Origin: Steromphala cineraria
Lineage: Eukaryota > Mollusca > Gastropoda > Trochida > Trochidae
Assembly: GCA_916613615.1 (NCBI GenBank)
Contig: OU744733.1
Span: 37,363,939 to 37,427,938, forward strand
Direction: 5' to 3'
DNA: 64,000 bases
Shown here: positions 20,401-33,046 of the stretch, piece by piece
Numbering within the stretch: the stretch's first letter is position 1
Layout of the letters: the number at the start of each line of letters is the position of its first letter
Program-made: the position numbers and the translations under genes
The notes under the pieces: generated by a model
Seen by the model: only the letters and a program-made list of their open reading frames with translations
What the model was told of the DNA's origin: nothing
Databases searched by the model: none

Positions 20401-22727
20401 GCCACCAAAGCTACAATTTATAATCCTCACTAGTCAAGGAGTATGTACACGAAGTTTCAGCTTTCTAGGCCTTATGCTTTTGGAGAAGAAGATGAAAATA
20501 GGTTTTTAGGGCGTGGCCCTTATTAGGGGCCACCGGGCCACCAAAGCTACAGTTTTTAATCCTCACTAGTCAAGGAGTCTGTACACAAGGTTCCAGCTTT
20601 CTATGCCTTATGGTTCTGGAGAAGAAGTCGAAATTCCACAAAGTTTACGGACGGACGGACGCCGGACACCATGCCATGCCATAAGCCCATCGGGCCTTAC
20701 AAATGGGACCAATGAGGCTATGTCCCATTCTCGTGGATATTTTAAGAAGGTTAATTCGCATCATTGGTGTTAGCTAAGTATGCTGCAAGGTGAATGAATG
20801 AATGAATGAATGAGTTTATGAGTTTATTCCGTAAAGAGGCCATTATACAGTGCATTTACAACAGTTTAAAGGCAACAAAGCGCCCATTTTGACATATAAA
20901 TTGAAATATAACACAAGTTTGTCTTTGCTTGATATTTCTAGAGTTGAACACCTTTCAGATATAATTCACGTTTCTTAAAGGCTAAAAAGATATATTTAGC
21001 TAATTTGTTGATTATATATGGTATTATTTTGACACGAAACGAGGCTACAAAATTTGTTGAAAGAAAACTGTACACAATAGTAAGTAGGTAATATAGACGT
21101 TCTTAGGTCATAGTAAAATGGACATACCAGGTAAAGGTGATATTCAGTTTCATTAACACGTACTACAACAAAATGAACATAGTCTTAGGTCTCTCTTTAA
21201 ATCAATCTTTCTTCCCTCTCCGATCAACAAACTATGACTAGAACATCGAAAGGCACCGTGAGGGCAAATTGGTATGCTCTAACAGAGATAGTAGATGAAT
21301 ATTTTCAAAAACAATACATGGTTTTATTTGCGAACATATGCTGCAAGGTACAGAATCATTAGACAAAAACTCTTGGATGAATTGATTTCACAAGACTTAT
21401 ATCCCCTTACGAACGTATAGATTGACGTCGCCATGACTAAATGACAATTCTAGTACTTATGTTGTGAATTGTTATATAAATTATTTTATAATTTGGACAG
21501 AGCAATTGTAAGATAATGACCTTAGATGGAGTGAAGCGAGGTAAAGATCTAAGTTATAAGCCGACTTCAATGGAGGTAATCTCATATACATATTAACGAT
21601 TTTAATACTTATATTACCTCAGCTTGAGTCCATTGTTCCAGTTCTGAGAAGAGATGATAGCAGGAGCCCTGGAATGGTATCCAGAAATCAGGACAGGCAG
21701 CTGAAAGTGTTAAAGTGACATAGAGTATCTTTCATAAAATATCATTTGACTTTGATTCGTACCAAGACATATATCGTATGTACAGATTAAGTTCAATCCA
21801 ACTGCTTTGGTTGTATTATCATCTGGAAAAGTTTCTATCTTATATATGTTAAGATTAAAGAATTAAGATATGTACAACACTTTATGATAATTGTTTATGA
21901 AGTTTTTTCAGAAATACAATTTTAATGGTAATTAGAGTGAGAATATCAATATTTATGAATATCTCAAGACCTCAAAGCGGACAGCAATGCTCGTTTAATA
22001 ATTTGACAAACAGATATTTGAAAATTTACCTTTCGCGGGTAAAGATCAAATTTTAATTGATTTTGGTGAGTGGTTATATGCGAAAAGTATTTGACACGTA
22101 TCAAAACCAATTGGTACATCATGAAAATCACGTACTGGCTTATTATTCAGAAACCCTATCAATGTACATAACATAGCGCTTTAACCATATGCCGTGGTAT
22201 CTTTTTGTCAAAGAGCGTGGTATCTTTTTGTCAAAGAGCGTAGCTTTTTATACATGAATTTTATTTCATTTCACTAGATAATCAGACAATATATATCATT
22301 CGCAAATACAGTCAGCATATGAAGTAGAAATAATCTTGTGTGACTGAAAATTGTTTTATTGAATATCATTGAGTCACGTGACATTGAAAGAATTCATACC
22401 AATTGATTCAAACCAAACCATTGTTAATAACATTAAAATATTCTTTCCGAGTTTCAATTCTATCAGTTCTCCCTCCCCCCTCCTTCCCTCTCTCTATATC
22501 TGTAGTTCTACTGTCCTCTCTTGCTTTCTTCTTTCTTCCAAATGTTTAGTATCATTGATTGTATATCTGATTGATTGAAATGTTATTTCCTTTGATGAAT
22601 TGTGAATTTCATTTGTGCCGATTTCAAATGCAATGTAACAATTTTCTGTCGTAATTTCAAAAAATGAATTCATACCTTGACAAAATGCCACTTGAACAAA
22701 AAGTAAGGTTATGACGAAGCCATACAT
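17423..22727 (-). CDS. secreted C-type lectin A (five exons)
   Basis: Small secreted single-domain C-type lectin, of the kind used in invertebrate carbohydrate recognition and innate defence. Minus-strand exons: 22727-22676 (signal peptide MYGFVITLLFVQVAFC), 21700-21618, 19846-19756, 18228-18012 and 17444-17423, giving 154 residues. All junctions are GT-AG and phases match (1, 0, 1, 2). The domain shows ACPDFWIPF, SCYHLF, MCTLDDAN, VWLGANDIVNEGDF, the WQWDD loop and FICE, with the six cysteines of a long-form CTLD. The usual EPN/QPD sugar-contact triplet is replaced by YPD in the segment WEPSYPDGG, so Ca-dependent specificity may be altered. The last exon is only 22 nt and was placed by its match in size, phase and sense to the paralogue at 25830. 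If exon 4 were not spliced it would stop at 18008. Introns 2 and 3 hold a repeat element and a SINE. Confidence 0.85.
18744..18992 (-). mobile_element. tRNA-derived SINE
   Basis: On the minus strand a tRNA-like head (18992-18921) has a good B box, GGTTCGATTCCCGG, and a weaker A box around TGGTAGAGTG. It is followed by a body of about 160 nt and an ATTATTATTATT tail. The A box is imperfect and there is a long tail, so I call a SINE and not a functional tRNA gene. It sits in intron 3 of lectin A. Confidence 0.65.
19914..20699 (+). repeat. GAGCCATTGGCTC repeat element with internal tandem units, copy 2
   Basis: It begins agagccattggctctgtagc and ends gccatgccataagcccatcg after a run of ggacggacggac. 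About four to five internal units of roughly 145 bp carry gaagaagatgaaaatagg and gggccaccaaagctac. It lies in intron 2 of lectin A, in the opposite orientation to the copy at 8121. Confidence 0.7.
22193..22238. repeat. two-copy 23-bp tandem duplication
   Basis: The 23-mer beginning cgtggtatctttttgtcaaa occurs twice head to tail without mismatch (22193-22215 and 22216-22238). It lies in the first intron of lectin A and has no visible function. Confidence 0.7.
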
Positions 22728-22873
22728 TATGCTTGTTCTCAGACGTCACTGGAAGGAGGTGTCTCCCAAACGAGATAAGCCCCTATCAGTTTCGTGAAAG
22801 TTGCGCATATGATTTGCACAATCTATTCCTATCATCACAACCACAATTTTTAATGACATATAACGACTTTTAA

Positions 22874-23204
22874 AGGGGCAGTAGCACGCTTTTTGATGAT
22901 TTTATATTTTTAATATTTCACTTATAATTGTTAGTTAATGCTAAATGTATAATTTTGACAGTGATAACAATCTCATTACACATGCCAATCACCCATAAAC
23001 AGAGGACAAAGTATGAGGATTCACATAAAATCCACTGGCAGCCATTTTGTGTGAACACCTTTAATTCATTTTGTGTAAGAAAAAGGAATAGCATGGCTAA
23101 ACGTTGCATTATATATGTGAATTCTTACTACTTTATTTAGTTTAAATATATTGTCTTTCAATTGGAACCATTTATATTCCCGCTAAAAACGTGCTACTGC
23201 CCCT
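22874..23204. mobile_element. TTAA-flanked MITE, copy 3
   Basis: The left terminus AGGGGCAGTAGCACG is preceded by TTAA. The right terminus CGTGCTACTGCCCCT is followed by TTAC, one change from TTAA. The element is 331 bp, in the opposite orientation to copies 1 and 2. It lies just upstream of the lectin A start codon (147 bp), where it could influence the promoter. Confidence 0.72.
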
Positions 23205-25076
23205 TTACAACAGTACCAAACTGTTACCAGCAGTACTAAGTATAAGAAAGCGACATCATGAATACAATACACCTTTGAAAATTGATTCAAAGATTACACA
23301 TTTCCGTTACTATTTCAATTTAATAAAACTTTCCTGAAACAAGTTGTTTGAAGTTTGAAAAAGCTTAAATAATTGTCATTGTATCTGCAAGATTCGTTAA
23401 AGACGTTTGATAAAGTCCAATTTCAATCAATCACAAAAAAATTTCTTGAAACTTTCTAAACGAAGCCTTAACACAAGATGCTAGTATACCATTCTATCCA
23501 GTAGATTCGTCGAACACATTTTATCTGGTGTTAAACGATAGAGATATTAGATATAGTCAAACTCCACTGACAATCATCATGGACAATCGCCATTCGAATC
23601 CAAGAACGGCGATTAAACACGCGGGTCTGTCACTGACCTTGAAACATTTTCTTTCTCAGCTCTGAAGGAACTGGATAGTGTTATTCCACGGGTTGACGTT
23701 TGAGTGAATCACCATTTATGATGCCACGCCTTCAAAGAGCAGTCTAACATCTCCTTAACAATGTGAGATAGGATATTTGACGGGGTTTTTTTTGGTGTTA
23801 GAATATCCTTCATACAGGACCAACGTCAAAGAAGGAGAATTATATTTTCATTTTTCCTTTACTAAATAAATATTTAACTTACTTTTAACCAATGTTAAAA
23901 ATGTTGAGAAAAAAAACATCTTTTAAAGTGCAATTTCTGCATCCATTGTGTGTTCGAGAAAATATGTTATATTACCCATACGGGCGAGGATACACGAGTG
24001 AATATTTTTTTGATATCCGCACATGTGCTTTTTAGTGATTCTCAACGTTGATTGGTCGGTTCCTAAGAGAATGAAAGACGATTGGTCGACGGAACTATTT
24101 TCACGTTTCATTGATAAATTGAACGTGTCGAACGTATGTCGATTAGGTTAAAAATAAAATCGTAGAACGATGAATATTACTGTACATCAAAACTTACAGG
24201 TTGATATTTAAACGCAGTATTATTTGAAACTATTCATCTACGTGTTAAATTTCATTGTGATCTCAAGATTGTGCTTTTTCCAAAGACGCAATAACTGAAT
24301 AAGCGCTGTCTGTTTGTAAACAAAACATGGCTGCCATCGAAAATTCATGAAATCTATCCAAGCACAAGAATTTCACTGATCCATTAGTACTTATTTACAT
24401 CTAAAAACCATAGGGACTCAAATTCAATACATACATTCATGAAAGCAATAACTTTTACAAATCAACATACTCATAGTTGATCAGCCCTGGGAACAATCCT
24501 ACCGTGATCACAGGCCGATAAGAGTTATCGTTCTTGACACCTGCTACGTGAATGAAAGTAACGTCGAAAGAAACAAATGTTGTTCAAACTTCAGATTATT
24601 TGATTATCCTGACATACAGACTTGTTTTGATGCATTCTTTGTAAGTTTCTCTTAAAGATATTGCCACTTTTATCAATTATAGTTTCAAAAAATTGACAGG
24701 TTTTTGACATTTTCGTTACTACATTGTGCCGTCAACAACACATCACAGTGGTCTAGTACGGCGTGACGACCGGCTGATTCAAATACTTATTATCTTTATC
24801 AAATAATGTTTTTTGTTAAGAGTTTTATGTGTGTTAATTTGTTCAAGGTTGAAAAGTGTATTATATCATTCAGGGACAATATTTTTGTCATTTTCGTATT
24901 GTTTTGAAATTGAACTAGATTCCGATGCGTTGTTGCCTAATTCACTCTGGAGATGTTCGGTTGGACACGCGTATGAATACTGATCAGCTGATTGGTATCA
25001 CTTACTTACTACGATTTCTCAATCGCATTTTTTCAGTCTTTTTTTAATTATATTTCATTACAAATGGGTAATATAT
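23205..25076. other. lectin intergenic region, no gene seen
   Basis: This is the core of the 3.1 kb spacer between the two divergently transcribed lectin genes. It is AT-rich. I found no conserved coding segment or RNA gene, and no obvious shared upstream motif for the two lectins. Confidence 0.45.
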
Positions 25077-25220
25077 AGAATAACCAACTCGGTACGAGTG
25101 ATTACGGGATATCTGCCCTCGTCAAAATAATGTTCAGTCGCTCGCCAAGGCTCGCGACTGTGAACATTATTTCGACTCGGGCAGATATCCCGTAATCACT
25201 CGTACCTCGTTGGTTATTCT
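25077..25220. repeat. 144-bp foldback element
   Basis: Two long arms of about 60 bp meet at a short loop around ctcgccaaggctcg. The arms contain gattacgggatatctgccc and its complement and end in agaataaccaa / ttggttattct. Only a few positions fail to pair, so a long hairpin would form in DNA or RNA. The family is not recognised. Confidence 0.7.
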
Positions 25221-25568
25221 CTAAATAGTCAATACCTTGATGAGTTAACTTGCATATCCCTACAAACATGACAGATGTATTAATGACGATCGCATTTATC
25301 TGGCAACACTTCCTTGTTTTTGACTTCATGACGTTTATTTTGCGTTTAAGTCAGTTCACAAGGTTTTTAGTACTCATATTTCTTGACTACCTAACAAGTA
25401 CGCGTTTGTACAATATTACATATCACAATGTCATTTCTTTTGTTTGGAATAAGATGTTTACTTTCCCTCAATGATGGCGGCCACAGTCAACAAATATCAA
25501 ATCAAGAGAAAACGACAGGAAAACGTAAGTTGTGCACACTTTGTGAGGTGAAGCGAGGTGATTTGGCT

Positions 25569-25674
25569 GCTTTCAAGAGTATTTCATTCATATATTGCGG
25601 CTGCTAGTATTTTTGCAGGGAGAAAACCCGCAACACCATTGTGTCTATGCAATGCGGTGAAACCTGCGAGCATT
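25569..25674 (+). repeat. dispersed repeat shared with 5450-5552
   Basis: This is the reverse complement of the repeat at 5450-5552, including gctttcaagagtatttcatt and tgcggtgaaacctgcgag. It ends about 155 bp before the lectin B start codon. Confidence 0.65.
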
Positions 25675-25829
25675 GGATGGTACTAGCAAAGCACTCACTT
25701 TGTGAGAATTGGTATATTACAATATATATGAATGTATTTGTTGAAACTTCGATGACTTTATATATTATATATATATATATATTTATGTAACTCAACGTCA
25801 CACCTTTTATAAAGATAAGATATCTCACA

Positions 25830-28800
25830 ATGGTTCCAGATTCTTGTTTAGTTCACCGACTAGCAAGTATGGTGTTTGCTGCAATCATAACTTTACTGTT
25901 AGTTCACGTGACGATTTGTCGAGGTATGTATTAACCACTCCACCTGAAAAATGAATAGATATCAATCATAATTAAAATTCAACGTATCTCCTTCAAATTG
26001 ATTTCATCTGCAAAACAAATGACTTTATTTTGATTATCTTGTTCTGCTTAACATCCGAATAGATTAAATATATTCATAATTTAAAATATGTTTTATTTAT
26101 GAAAAGCAAATCAACTAACCTAGAAACAGTTATATTTGAATTCACGATACACGTTATTTAAAAAAAGACACAGAGAATGTTATTTGGTAAAATGTGGCAA
26201 AAGTTGTAATTACTGTTATTTCATTCTGTAGTTTTGAATGTTACGGAAATCAATATTACAATGATAATTGGAGCATTAAAAGTAACAAATAAACAAAATA
26301 AATCTTGGTCGGGAACCAGACAAACATATATGCCAATGATTCAAACGAAATCTTGTAAACTTTTCTAAAGTAGTCTAAAAGAAAATCATCGGTTGGTCAG
26401 TTGAGTTTGTCCATAACTAGTTTGAACTGGGAAGTATAATTCCGGCATTCCGGCATATGAACATTAGCCACAGGAACACGATATCGTAAATAAAATGTAG
26501 GTAAAACCTGAGAAAGACCCGTCCCCTCTAGACATAGTTCCTGTGACATTATCGTAGGCAGTTGCACGATTATCATCGAATAAACAAACAATTCTTCTTT
26601 TGTATTTAAAGGGGCAGTAGCACGTTTTTTGATAATTTTATATCTTAAATATTTCACTGATTATTGTAAGCTATTGCTAAATGTATTCTATTGACAGTGT
26701 CAACAATCTCATTACACAAGCCAATCATCCATAGTCAGAGGACAAAATATGAAGATTTACATAAAATCCATTGGCGGCCATTTTTTGTGAACACCTTTAA
26801 TTCATTTTGTGTAAGAAAAATGAATCGCATGGCTAAACGTTACGTTATATATTTGAATTAGTACTGCATCATTTAGTTTATATACATTGTCTTTCAATTG
26901 GAACCATTAATTTTCATTTTCCTGACATCACTTTATATTCCCCCTAAAAACGTGCTACTGCCCCTTTAAGGATCGAATCGTTGACAATACAAATACAATA
27001 CTTTGATCGGTAAATCTGATAGATTTTTTTACATTTCCAGGTGCCTGTCCTGATTATTGGACACCATTCCAGGGCTCCTGCTACCATCTCTTCTCAGAAC
27101 TGGAACAATGGACTCAAGCTGAGGTAATATTAACATCAAAACGTGTGCTAAATTTAAATTTTATGAAATCGCAAACCGGGTACAACATTTACTTGTTATA
27201 ATGTCAGCATGACCCCTTTTAACCTCCTCTCCAGGACCAAGTTTCACAAAAAAAAAGTAATTTAAGTTACGTGTAAGTTACACACATAAATATTACATCT
27301 ACACGTAGATTTACGATTTCTTTTAAAACTAGATCCAGGACGTGGATTTTAGAAGCTCTCTAAGCGCTAAGTTAGCCGTATCATACATTAAGATTGTCTT
27401 AACACTAATTAAGAGAGCTTCGAAAATCTACGCCCGGGTCCCCATATCACAATTAACTGCCTTGTACTTAATCTCTCACAGAACCCATGGCCTCACGTTG
27501 TTAAATATGTGACAGTCTTCATTCTACATAAATGACACCTGTACAGTGAAGAGTAAAAATGGTCATGTATAATGGCCATATCTTCCGCTTTGGAATTCGT
27601 GCTGTTCTTTACAAATTCCAGTTTATGTGTACACTAGACGATGCCAATCTTGCGAGTATCGAAACTGCTGATGAGAATTACTTCCTGAAGACCCTTATGA
27701 TAAAATCAAATGGTGAGACCAAATCCATATTTCCATTCATATTTGCAAGTATCAGACAATGTCAACGACGGTATCCCAAAATAATCCATTTCTGTATACG
27801 TAAAAAGAACTTTGATTTCGCTTGGACGCCATTTGCCATACATCATATACCCGTTGATTACTGGTAAAACAACCATTTAAAAGAAATCATCAAGTTAGTG
27901 GTTTACATGTCCAACACTGTCTAACACATTTTTGGGAAACACAAAGGTGTCGTTTTCTATATTTTAACGATCTTGTCTCTATACCCCCTTTTAAAGTAAA
28001 CCTAGCCTCAATAATACTCGCTGCACTCCTGATATTGAGTCTAGCGAGATGCAGTAAGAGGTCGCGTCAGACGAAGGCAGACTATTGCCGCATGGTAAAC
28101 CGAGCCCTGATTGGTCAATTCGATGAGTCGGCTGACGCAAGCCGTACTACATTTCGCTAGACTCAATATCAGGAGTGCAGCTTGTATTATTGAGGCCTAG
28201 GTTAACTTAGACTGTTTACAATATAAACAGGCCTCAAGACATTTCTCTATCAATGTAGATAATGGAGCGGTGTGGTTGGGTGCATCTGATGTGCTTCATG
28301 AAGGCGAATTCAGATGGACGGGTTCGAATCTCCCTGTGAATTACACAGATTGGGGACCAAATCAACCAAATAACTGGTCTAACAAGCAAAACTGCGTCCA
28401 ATTCTATCTCTTTGACAATTGGCAATGGGATGACGATATTTGCACATTGAAACATCGATTCCTTTGCGAGATGAGGTATGAAATTCTCTACAACACTTTT
28501 TTAATTTAGAAATAGGGTTTATGATACAGATCTAATACCGATTAAAAATGAACTAAACGTCTTGCTGTGAATATTCACATTGGGTCGAAGTCATAAAATG
28601 ATTGCAGTGCCCAGTATATTAACGTCATTTAAATTCGAAACAAAAGCAAGAACTGTGTTTACATTAACCAAAACCAGTTAACATATTTCCTGAAATTGTG
28701 GTCTATCCTGCATGTCCTATTTTGATGAGATAATAACAGTAATCGTTCCTGTGCACGGTTTACCCGCTCTTCTCGTTTTTACCTCTATATGTCTAGGCAT

Positions 28801-28972
28801 TTATCCTTTCTGTCGTAAAATATCACATTTGCATGAGACCCCAAAACATTTCTTGCTTTTATTTGCTTTGCTTCTTAGTTAAAATTTCTGGCCAAATGGG
28901 AACCTAATCCTGAATAATTATTTCATGTTCAGTATATATTTCCTTTTCAGCGATCCTGACATTATTGGTTGA
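25830..28972 (+). CDS. secreted C-type lectin B (five exons)
   Basis: Paralogue of lectin A, transcribed away from it. Exons 25830-25923, 27041-27123, 27622-27712, 28259-28475 and 28951-28972 encode 168 residues. The first exon gives a hydrophobic signal peptide (MVFAAIITLLLVHVTIC) after a short N-terminal extension; the second Met (codon 14) is an alternative start. The domain carries ACPDYWTPF, SCYHLF, MCTLDDANLASIET, VWLGASDVLHEGEF, a QPN motif in NQPNN, the WQWDDD loop and FLCE, with all six long-form CTLD cysteines. QPN with an acidic WDD loop suggests Ca-dependent sugar binding; invertebrate lectins with QPN vary in specificity. The last exon reads SDPDIIG and stop, parallel to SNTAIVG in lectin A. 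A MITE lies in intron 1 and a long foldback in intron 3. Exon sizes 2 to 5 equal those of lectin A exactly. Confidence 0.88.
26610..26965. mobile_element. TTAA-flanked MITE, copy 4
   Basis: A 356 bp element with both termini intact (AGGGGCAGTAGCACG and complement) and TTAA at both flanks (26606-26609, 26966-26969). It has the same orientation as copy 3. It lies in the first intron of lectin B. Confidence 0.78.
27341..27432. repeat. foldback with 21-bp arms
   Basis: Arms 27341-27361 and 27412-27432 are inverted repeats with two mismatches, around gattttagaagctctct. They lie in intron 2 of lectin B. The outer ends (ctccaggaccaag / cgcccgggtcc) may belong to a larger decayed MITE. Confidence 0.4.
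28001..28201. mobile_element. foldback MITE with about 48-bp inverted repeats
   Basis: Left arm cctagcctcaataatac through gatattgagtctagcg pairs with the right arm gctagactcaatatcagg through gaggcctagg. There are only a few mismatches, leaving about 100 bp between the arms. It is in intron 3 of lectin B. The superfamily is not clear from the ends. Confidence 0.6.
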
Positions 28973-29183
28973 GGTTCAGAGATCATTCCATGCCTTCTGG
29001 GGGTGTTGAGTATGTTGCAAGGTTATTCAACTATACCAATCCTTTTCAGGATTTTCCCGGAAATAATAAAGGTTCAAATTGTTTGTCTAAAATATTAATT
29101 TTATCATTCTTAAGTTCCCCGAAAATACATTACACATTTTCTGTCGCTTTTTTAATACATGTCTTCCTCGTTATTGAAAAAAT

Positions 29184-31164
29184 AGAGCCATTGGCTCTGT
29201 AGCTCATCAGGCATCATATCAAGTTTGCTTTATACAGGCCAGATGAGCTAAAAATGAAACTGATGTTACCTATTGCAAGAAAACCTATAAAAAATTACAA
29301 AACAAATGTAACGATTTCGGAATAAATTTCCTTACCCAAATGATTTATTATTATTCAACACTTTCTAGATCGCCAATATCAGACAGTGAAAGAAGTCCAT
29401 ACTTAAATATCCAAGGAGAAATAAATTTGCCATAGACTGTCATTTAATTGAGAAAAATAGGTTTTTAAGATTGTGACCCCTGTGACCATATTTGGGGTCA
29501 TGGGGTCACGAAACCTACAGTTTAGAATCCCAATTGGCCAAGGAGTCTACATGCAGTCTTTCAGCTCAGTAGACCTTTTGGAGCTAAAGATGATGATGAA
29601 AATAAGTTTTTAAGGTTGTGACCCCTGTGACCCTATTTGGGGTCATGGGGTCACGAAATCTACAATTTAGAATCCAAATTGGCCAAGGAGTCTGCACATA
29701 TAATTTCAGCTCTCTAGACCTTTTGGAACTTGAGAAGAAGATGAAAATAGTTTTTTAAGGTTGTGACCCCTGTGACCCTATTTGGAGTCACAGGGTCACC
29801 AAAGTTACAAATAAGAATCCCCATTGTCCAAGGAGTCTGCACATATCAATATTTACTCTCTACTCCTTATGGAACTGGAGAAGAAGATGAGAATTGGTTT
29901 TTAAGGTTGTGACCCCTGTGACCCTATTTGGGGTCATGGGGTCACGAAATCTATAATTAAGAATCCCCATTGGCCAAGCAGTCTGCACATGGCACTTTCA
30001 ACTCTCTAGTCCTTTAGAACTGGAGAAGAAGATGAAAATAGGTTTTTAAGGTTGTGACCCCTGTGACCCTATTTGGGGTCATGGGGTTACGAAATCTACA
30101 ATTTAGAATCCCCATTGGCCAAGGAGTCTGCACATATCTTTTTTAACTCTCTAGTCCTTTTAGAACTTGAGAAGAAGATGAAAATAGGTATTTTAGGTTG
30201 TGACCCCTGTGACCCTATTTGGGGTCATGGGGTCACCAAAGTTACAAATAAGAATGCCCATTGTCCAAGGAGTCTGCACATATCAATATTTACTCTCTAC
30301 TCCTTTTGGAACTGGAGAAGAAGATGAGAATTGGTTTTTAAGGTTGTGACCCCTGTGACCCTATTTGGGGTCATGAGGTCACGAAATCTATAATTAAGAA
30401 TCCCCATTGGCCAAGGAGTCTGCACATGGCACTTTCAACTCTCTAGTCCTTTAGAACTGGAGAAGAAGATGAAAATAGGTTTTTAAGGTTGTGACCCCTG
30501 TGACCCTATTTGGGGTCATGGGGTTACGAAATCTACAATTTAGATTCCCCATTGGCCAAGGAGTCTGCACATATCTTTTTTAACTCTCTAGTCCTTTTAG
30601 AACTGGAGAAGAAGATGAAAATAGGTATTTTAGGTTGTGACCCCTGTGACCCTATTTGGGGTCATGGGGTCACCAAAGTTACAAATAAGAATCCCCATTG
30701 TCCAAGGAGTCTGCACATATCATTTTTAACTCTCTACTCCTTTTGGAACTGGAGAAGAAGATGAAAATAGGTTTTTAAGGTTGTGACCCCTGTGACCCTA
30801 TTTGGGGTCACAGGGTCACCAAAGTTACAAATTAGAATCCCCATTGGCCAAGGAGTTTGCACATATCATGTTTAACTCTCTAGTCCTTCTGGAACTGGAG
30901 AAGAAGATGAAAATAGGTTTTTAAAGTTGTGACCCCTGTGACCCTATTTGGGGTCACAGGGTCACCAAAGTTACAAATTAGAATCTCCATATGCTAAGGT
31001 ACCTGTACAAAAAATTTCAGCTCTCTAATGTGTATGGTTCATGAGGAGAAGTCGAAGTGTCAAAAGTTAACGGATGGACGACGGACGGACGACGGACGGC
31101 CGGACGCCGGACGACGGGCCATGCCATTAGCCCATCTGGACTTTCAGTCCTGATGAGCTAAAAA
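29184..31164 (+). repeat. GAGCCATTGGCTC repeat element, expanded copy 3
   Basis: This 2 kb copy begins tagagccattggctctgtag and ends cagtcctgatgagctaaaaa. The outermost words TAGCTCATCAGG and CCTGATGAGCTA are inverted repeats of each other. The interior is the tandem array listed separately, then a ggacggacg run and gccatgccattagcccatc. No coding capacity is evident. The inverted termini suggest a non-autonomous DNA element whose inner units have amplified. Confidence 0.65.
29465..31015 (+). repeat. 11-unit tandem array, about 146-bp period
   Basis: The word ttgtgacccctgtgaccc recurs eleven times, near 29471, 29615, 29761, 29907, 30051, 30197, 30343, 30489, 30634, 30781 and 30927. Each unit also carries gtctgcacat, ctggagaagaagatga and ggtcaccaaagttac or a variant. 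A three-unit higher-order period of 437 bp is visible between 30073-30327 and 30510-30764, which are nearly identical. Confidence 0.8.
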
Positions 31165-32923
31165 TAGAACTTATTCCATGCCGTTATATATATCCATATC
31201 TTTCATTCGTCAACATGGTGCAAAAAGCATTTGAAAAGCATTTTATATTTGTCTGTTTGTCCGTAAATTGAAATACAATCAACGGCAAAGTTTCAGTGAT
31301 ATTTTCATCTTCGTGTTTGTGTGACAATTTCGACATCATAAGTTGATACATTCACTTTACTGGCAGTTGAATCATCTCATCTTTATAGATTTGTTTAGAG
31401 TATGCCAAAGCTGTTTCCTTGATTAATGAAGTGGCTACCTTGACAATACAATGGTCTTTGCTTGTTTCCTGATTAGTGTGATAGTATCAGGGCATCTTTG
31501 GAGCTTCATGGATAACAATATGATGTTCATGCTGGATATAAGCCAATGCGTATCCATCTAATCCCTCTAATCCTGTTGCCTCCTGTCATTTTGAGGAGGG
31601 TTATCAAGTTATCTGATGGAGTAAAGCTGATGCTACTCATGCTCAATGGGATTCATATCCAGAATTGTAAACAACATGGTTGCATATCAATTCCTACAAA
31701 GTCTAGAAGATAGCATATGACTATAAAAATACCTTCATTACCGTAGTTGCTTGATCAATTACTTCAACTGTCTTCTTGTTGTTATTGACAATAGTCACCA
31801 ATGTGTAATATCTGTATAAAGATATTTGTAAACATAAAAAGCAGTTGAAGACTTGTATTTCACAAACAAATCAAACACTGGGCAGTAAAGTAGTATCAAG
31901 AATGGTTTTTAATGTCCTCTTGGTGACATTCTTGTTCAGCAACACAAGTTCTGTTTCCATTTAGAGTTGACGTCTGGGAAAATGACATGCCTATTTGATC
32001 TTTTGGATCAAATTGTAAGTTGATCATATATACACTACATATACAGAGAACAGATATGTGTCATGCCAGATACAATTCTGGTGTTCTCCAAGAGAGGCAT
32101 AGGGTAACAATTTGAAAATGTTGATTTTCTTCTTTCTGCAATGTTTTTTTCAAGATATCACATTTATAGCAGATTTCTTGTAAAAAAGGTCAAGATTCTT
32201 AAACAATATGACATTTTTACAAGAAATATTTCTAGAAATAATTTTATGAGATAATCAAGAAATCTTATTTATTTTTATTTTTGACCCAAATGTTTAATAA
32301 ATCACTGTCAAATATGTTCATATAATAATAAAACTAATAATCATCTTTCAGTATATCTATTTCATCTATTTTAAAAATCATAACTTTTGGTACAATATTG
32401 GTTTTATGAGTCAAACTCAAGCAAACAGCATAAAAAAAAATGATATTTGCCACAGAGGTTCGAATCTCGGAGTGGACGCTATAATTATTTTTTTCAAACT
32501 TTTGCACTCAAATATCGTTTTCATATGTTGAGATAAACCTACATTTCAAATTTGAACGAAATCGGTCAAGAAATAAACATTTAAGCGTAATTCCTATCTG
32601 TTACATAGAATACAGAAGGGGAGACACTGAAACCTGATCGAAAACTGGACACCCGACTATATTTAACGTGCGGTGCAATTAAAACTAAATTTTATCTCAA
32701 GATTATACATTGGAATCGTAGATCATTCTTTTAGCTTGCTGAACATCTCGCCCAAACTATCAAACTTCTTCAAACTTTTGACCACTGACAGATGGGTCTC
32801 TGTGATATTTGCACTGAGTTCAGAAGTAGATAAACAAACTTTTGGGAAGCAGTTGTACCTGGTTGAGCATCATACATGTGCTAAAGTGGCTTGATAGTGG
32901 AATTATTAATAAGGCAGAGCACA

Positions 32924-33046
32924 ATATGGATGACAACTTCTTTATTCATGTAATGCGATATTTCAACACAGCTCCTCTTGTCATTGGCAAGCAAGAAGCT
33001 GTGTGGTAACATTGCATAAGATGAATAAAGAAGTAGTCATCCATAT
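32924..33046. repeat. foldback sharing arms with the 1123 hairpin
   Basis: The left arm begins atatggatgacaacttcttt and the right arm ends gtagtcatccatat. An inner pair around ttattcatgtaatgc also folds. The arm sequence is the same as in the hairpin at 1123-1190, although the loops differ. Confidence 0.5.

Noticed and set aside
30073..30764. Repeated 84-codon frames (MGSWGYEIYNL)
   Set aside because: They are produced by the 437-bp higher-order period of the tandem array, and other units carry stops in the same frame.
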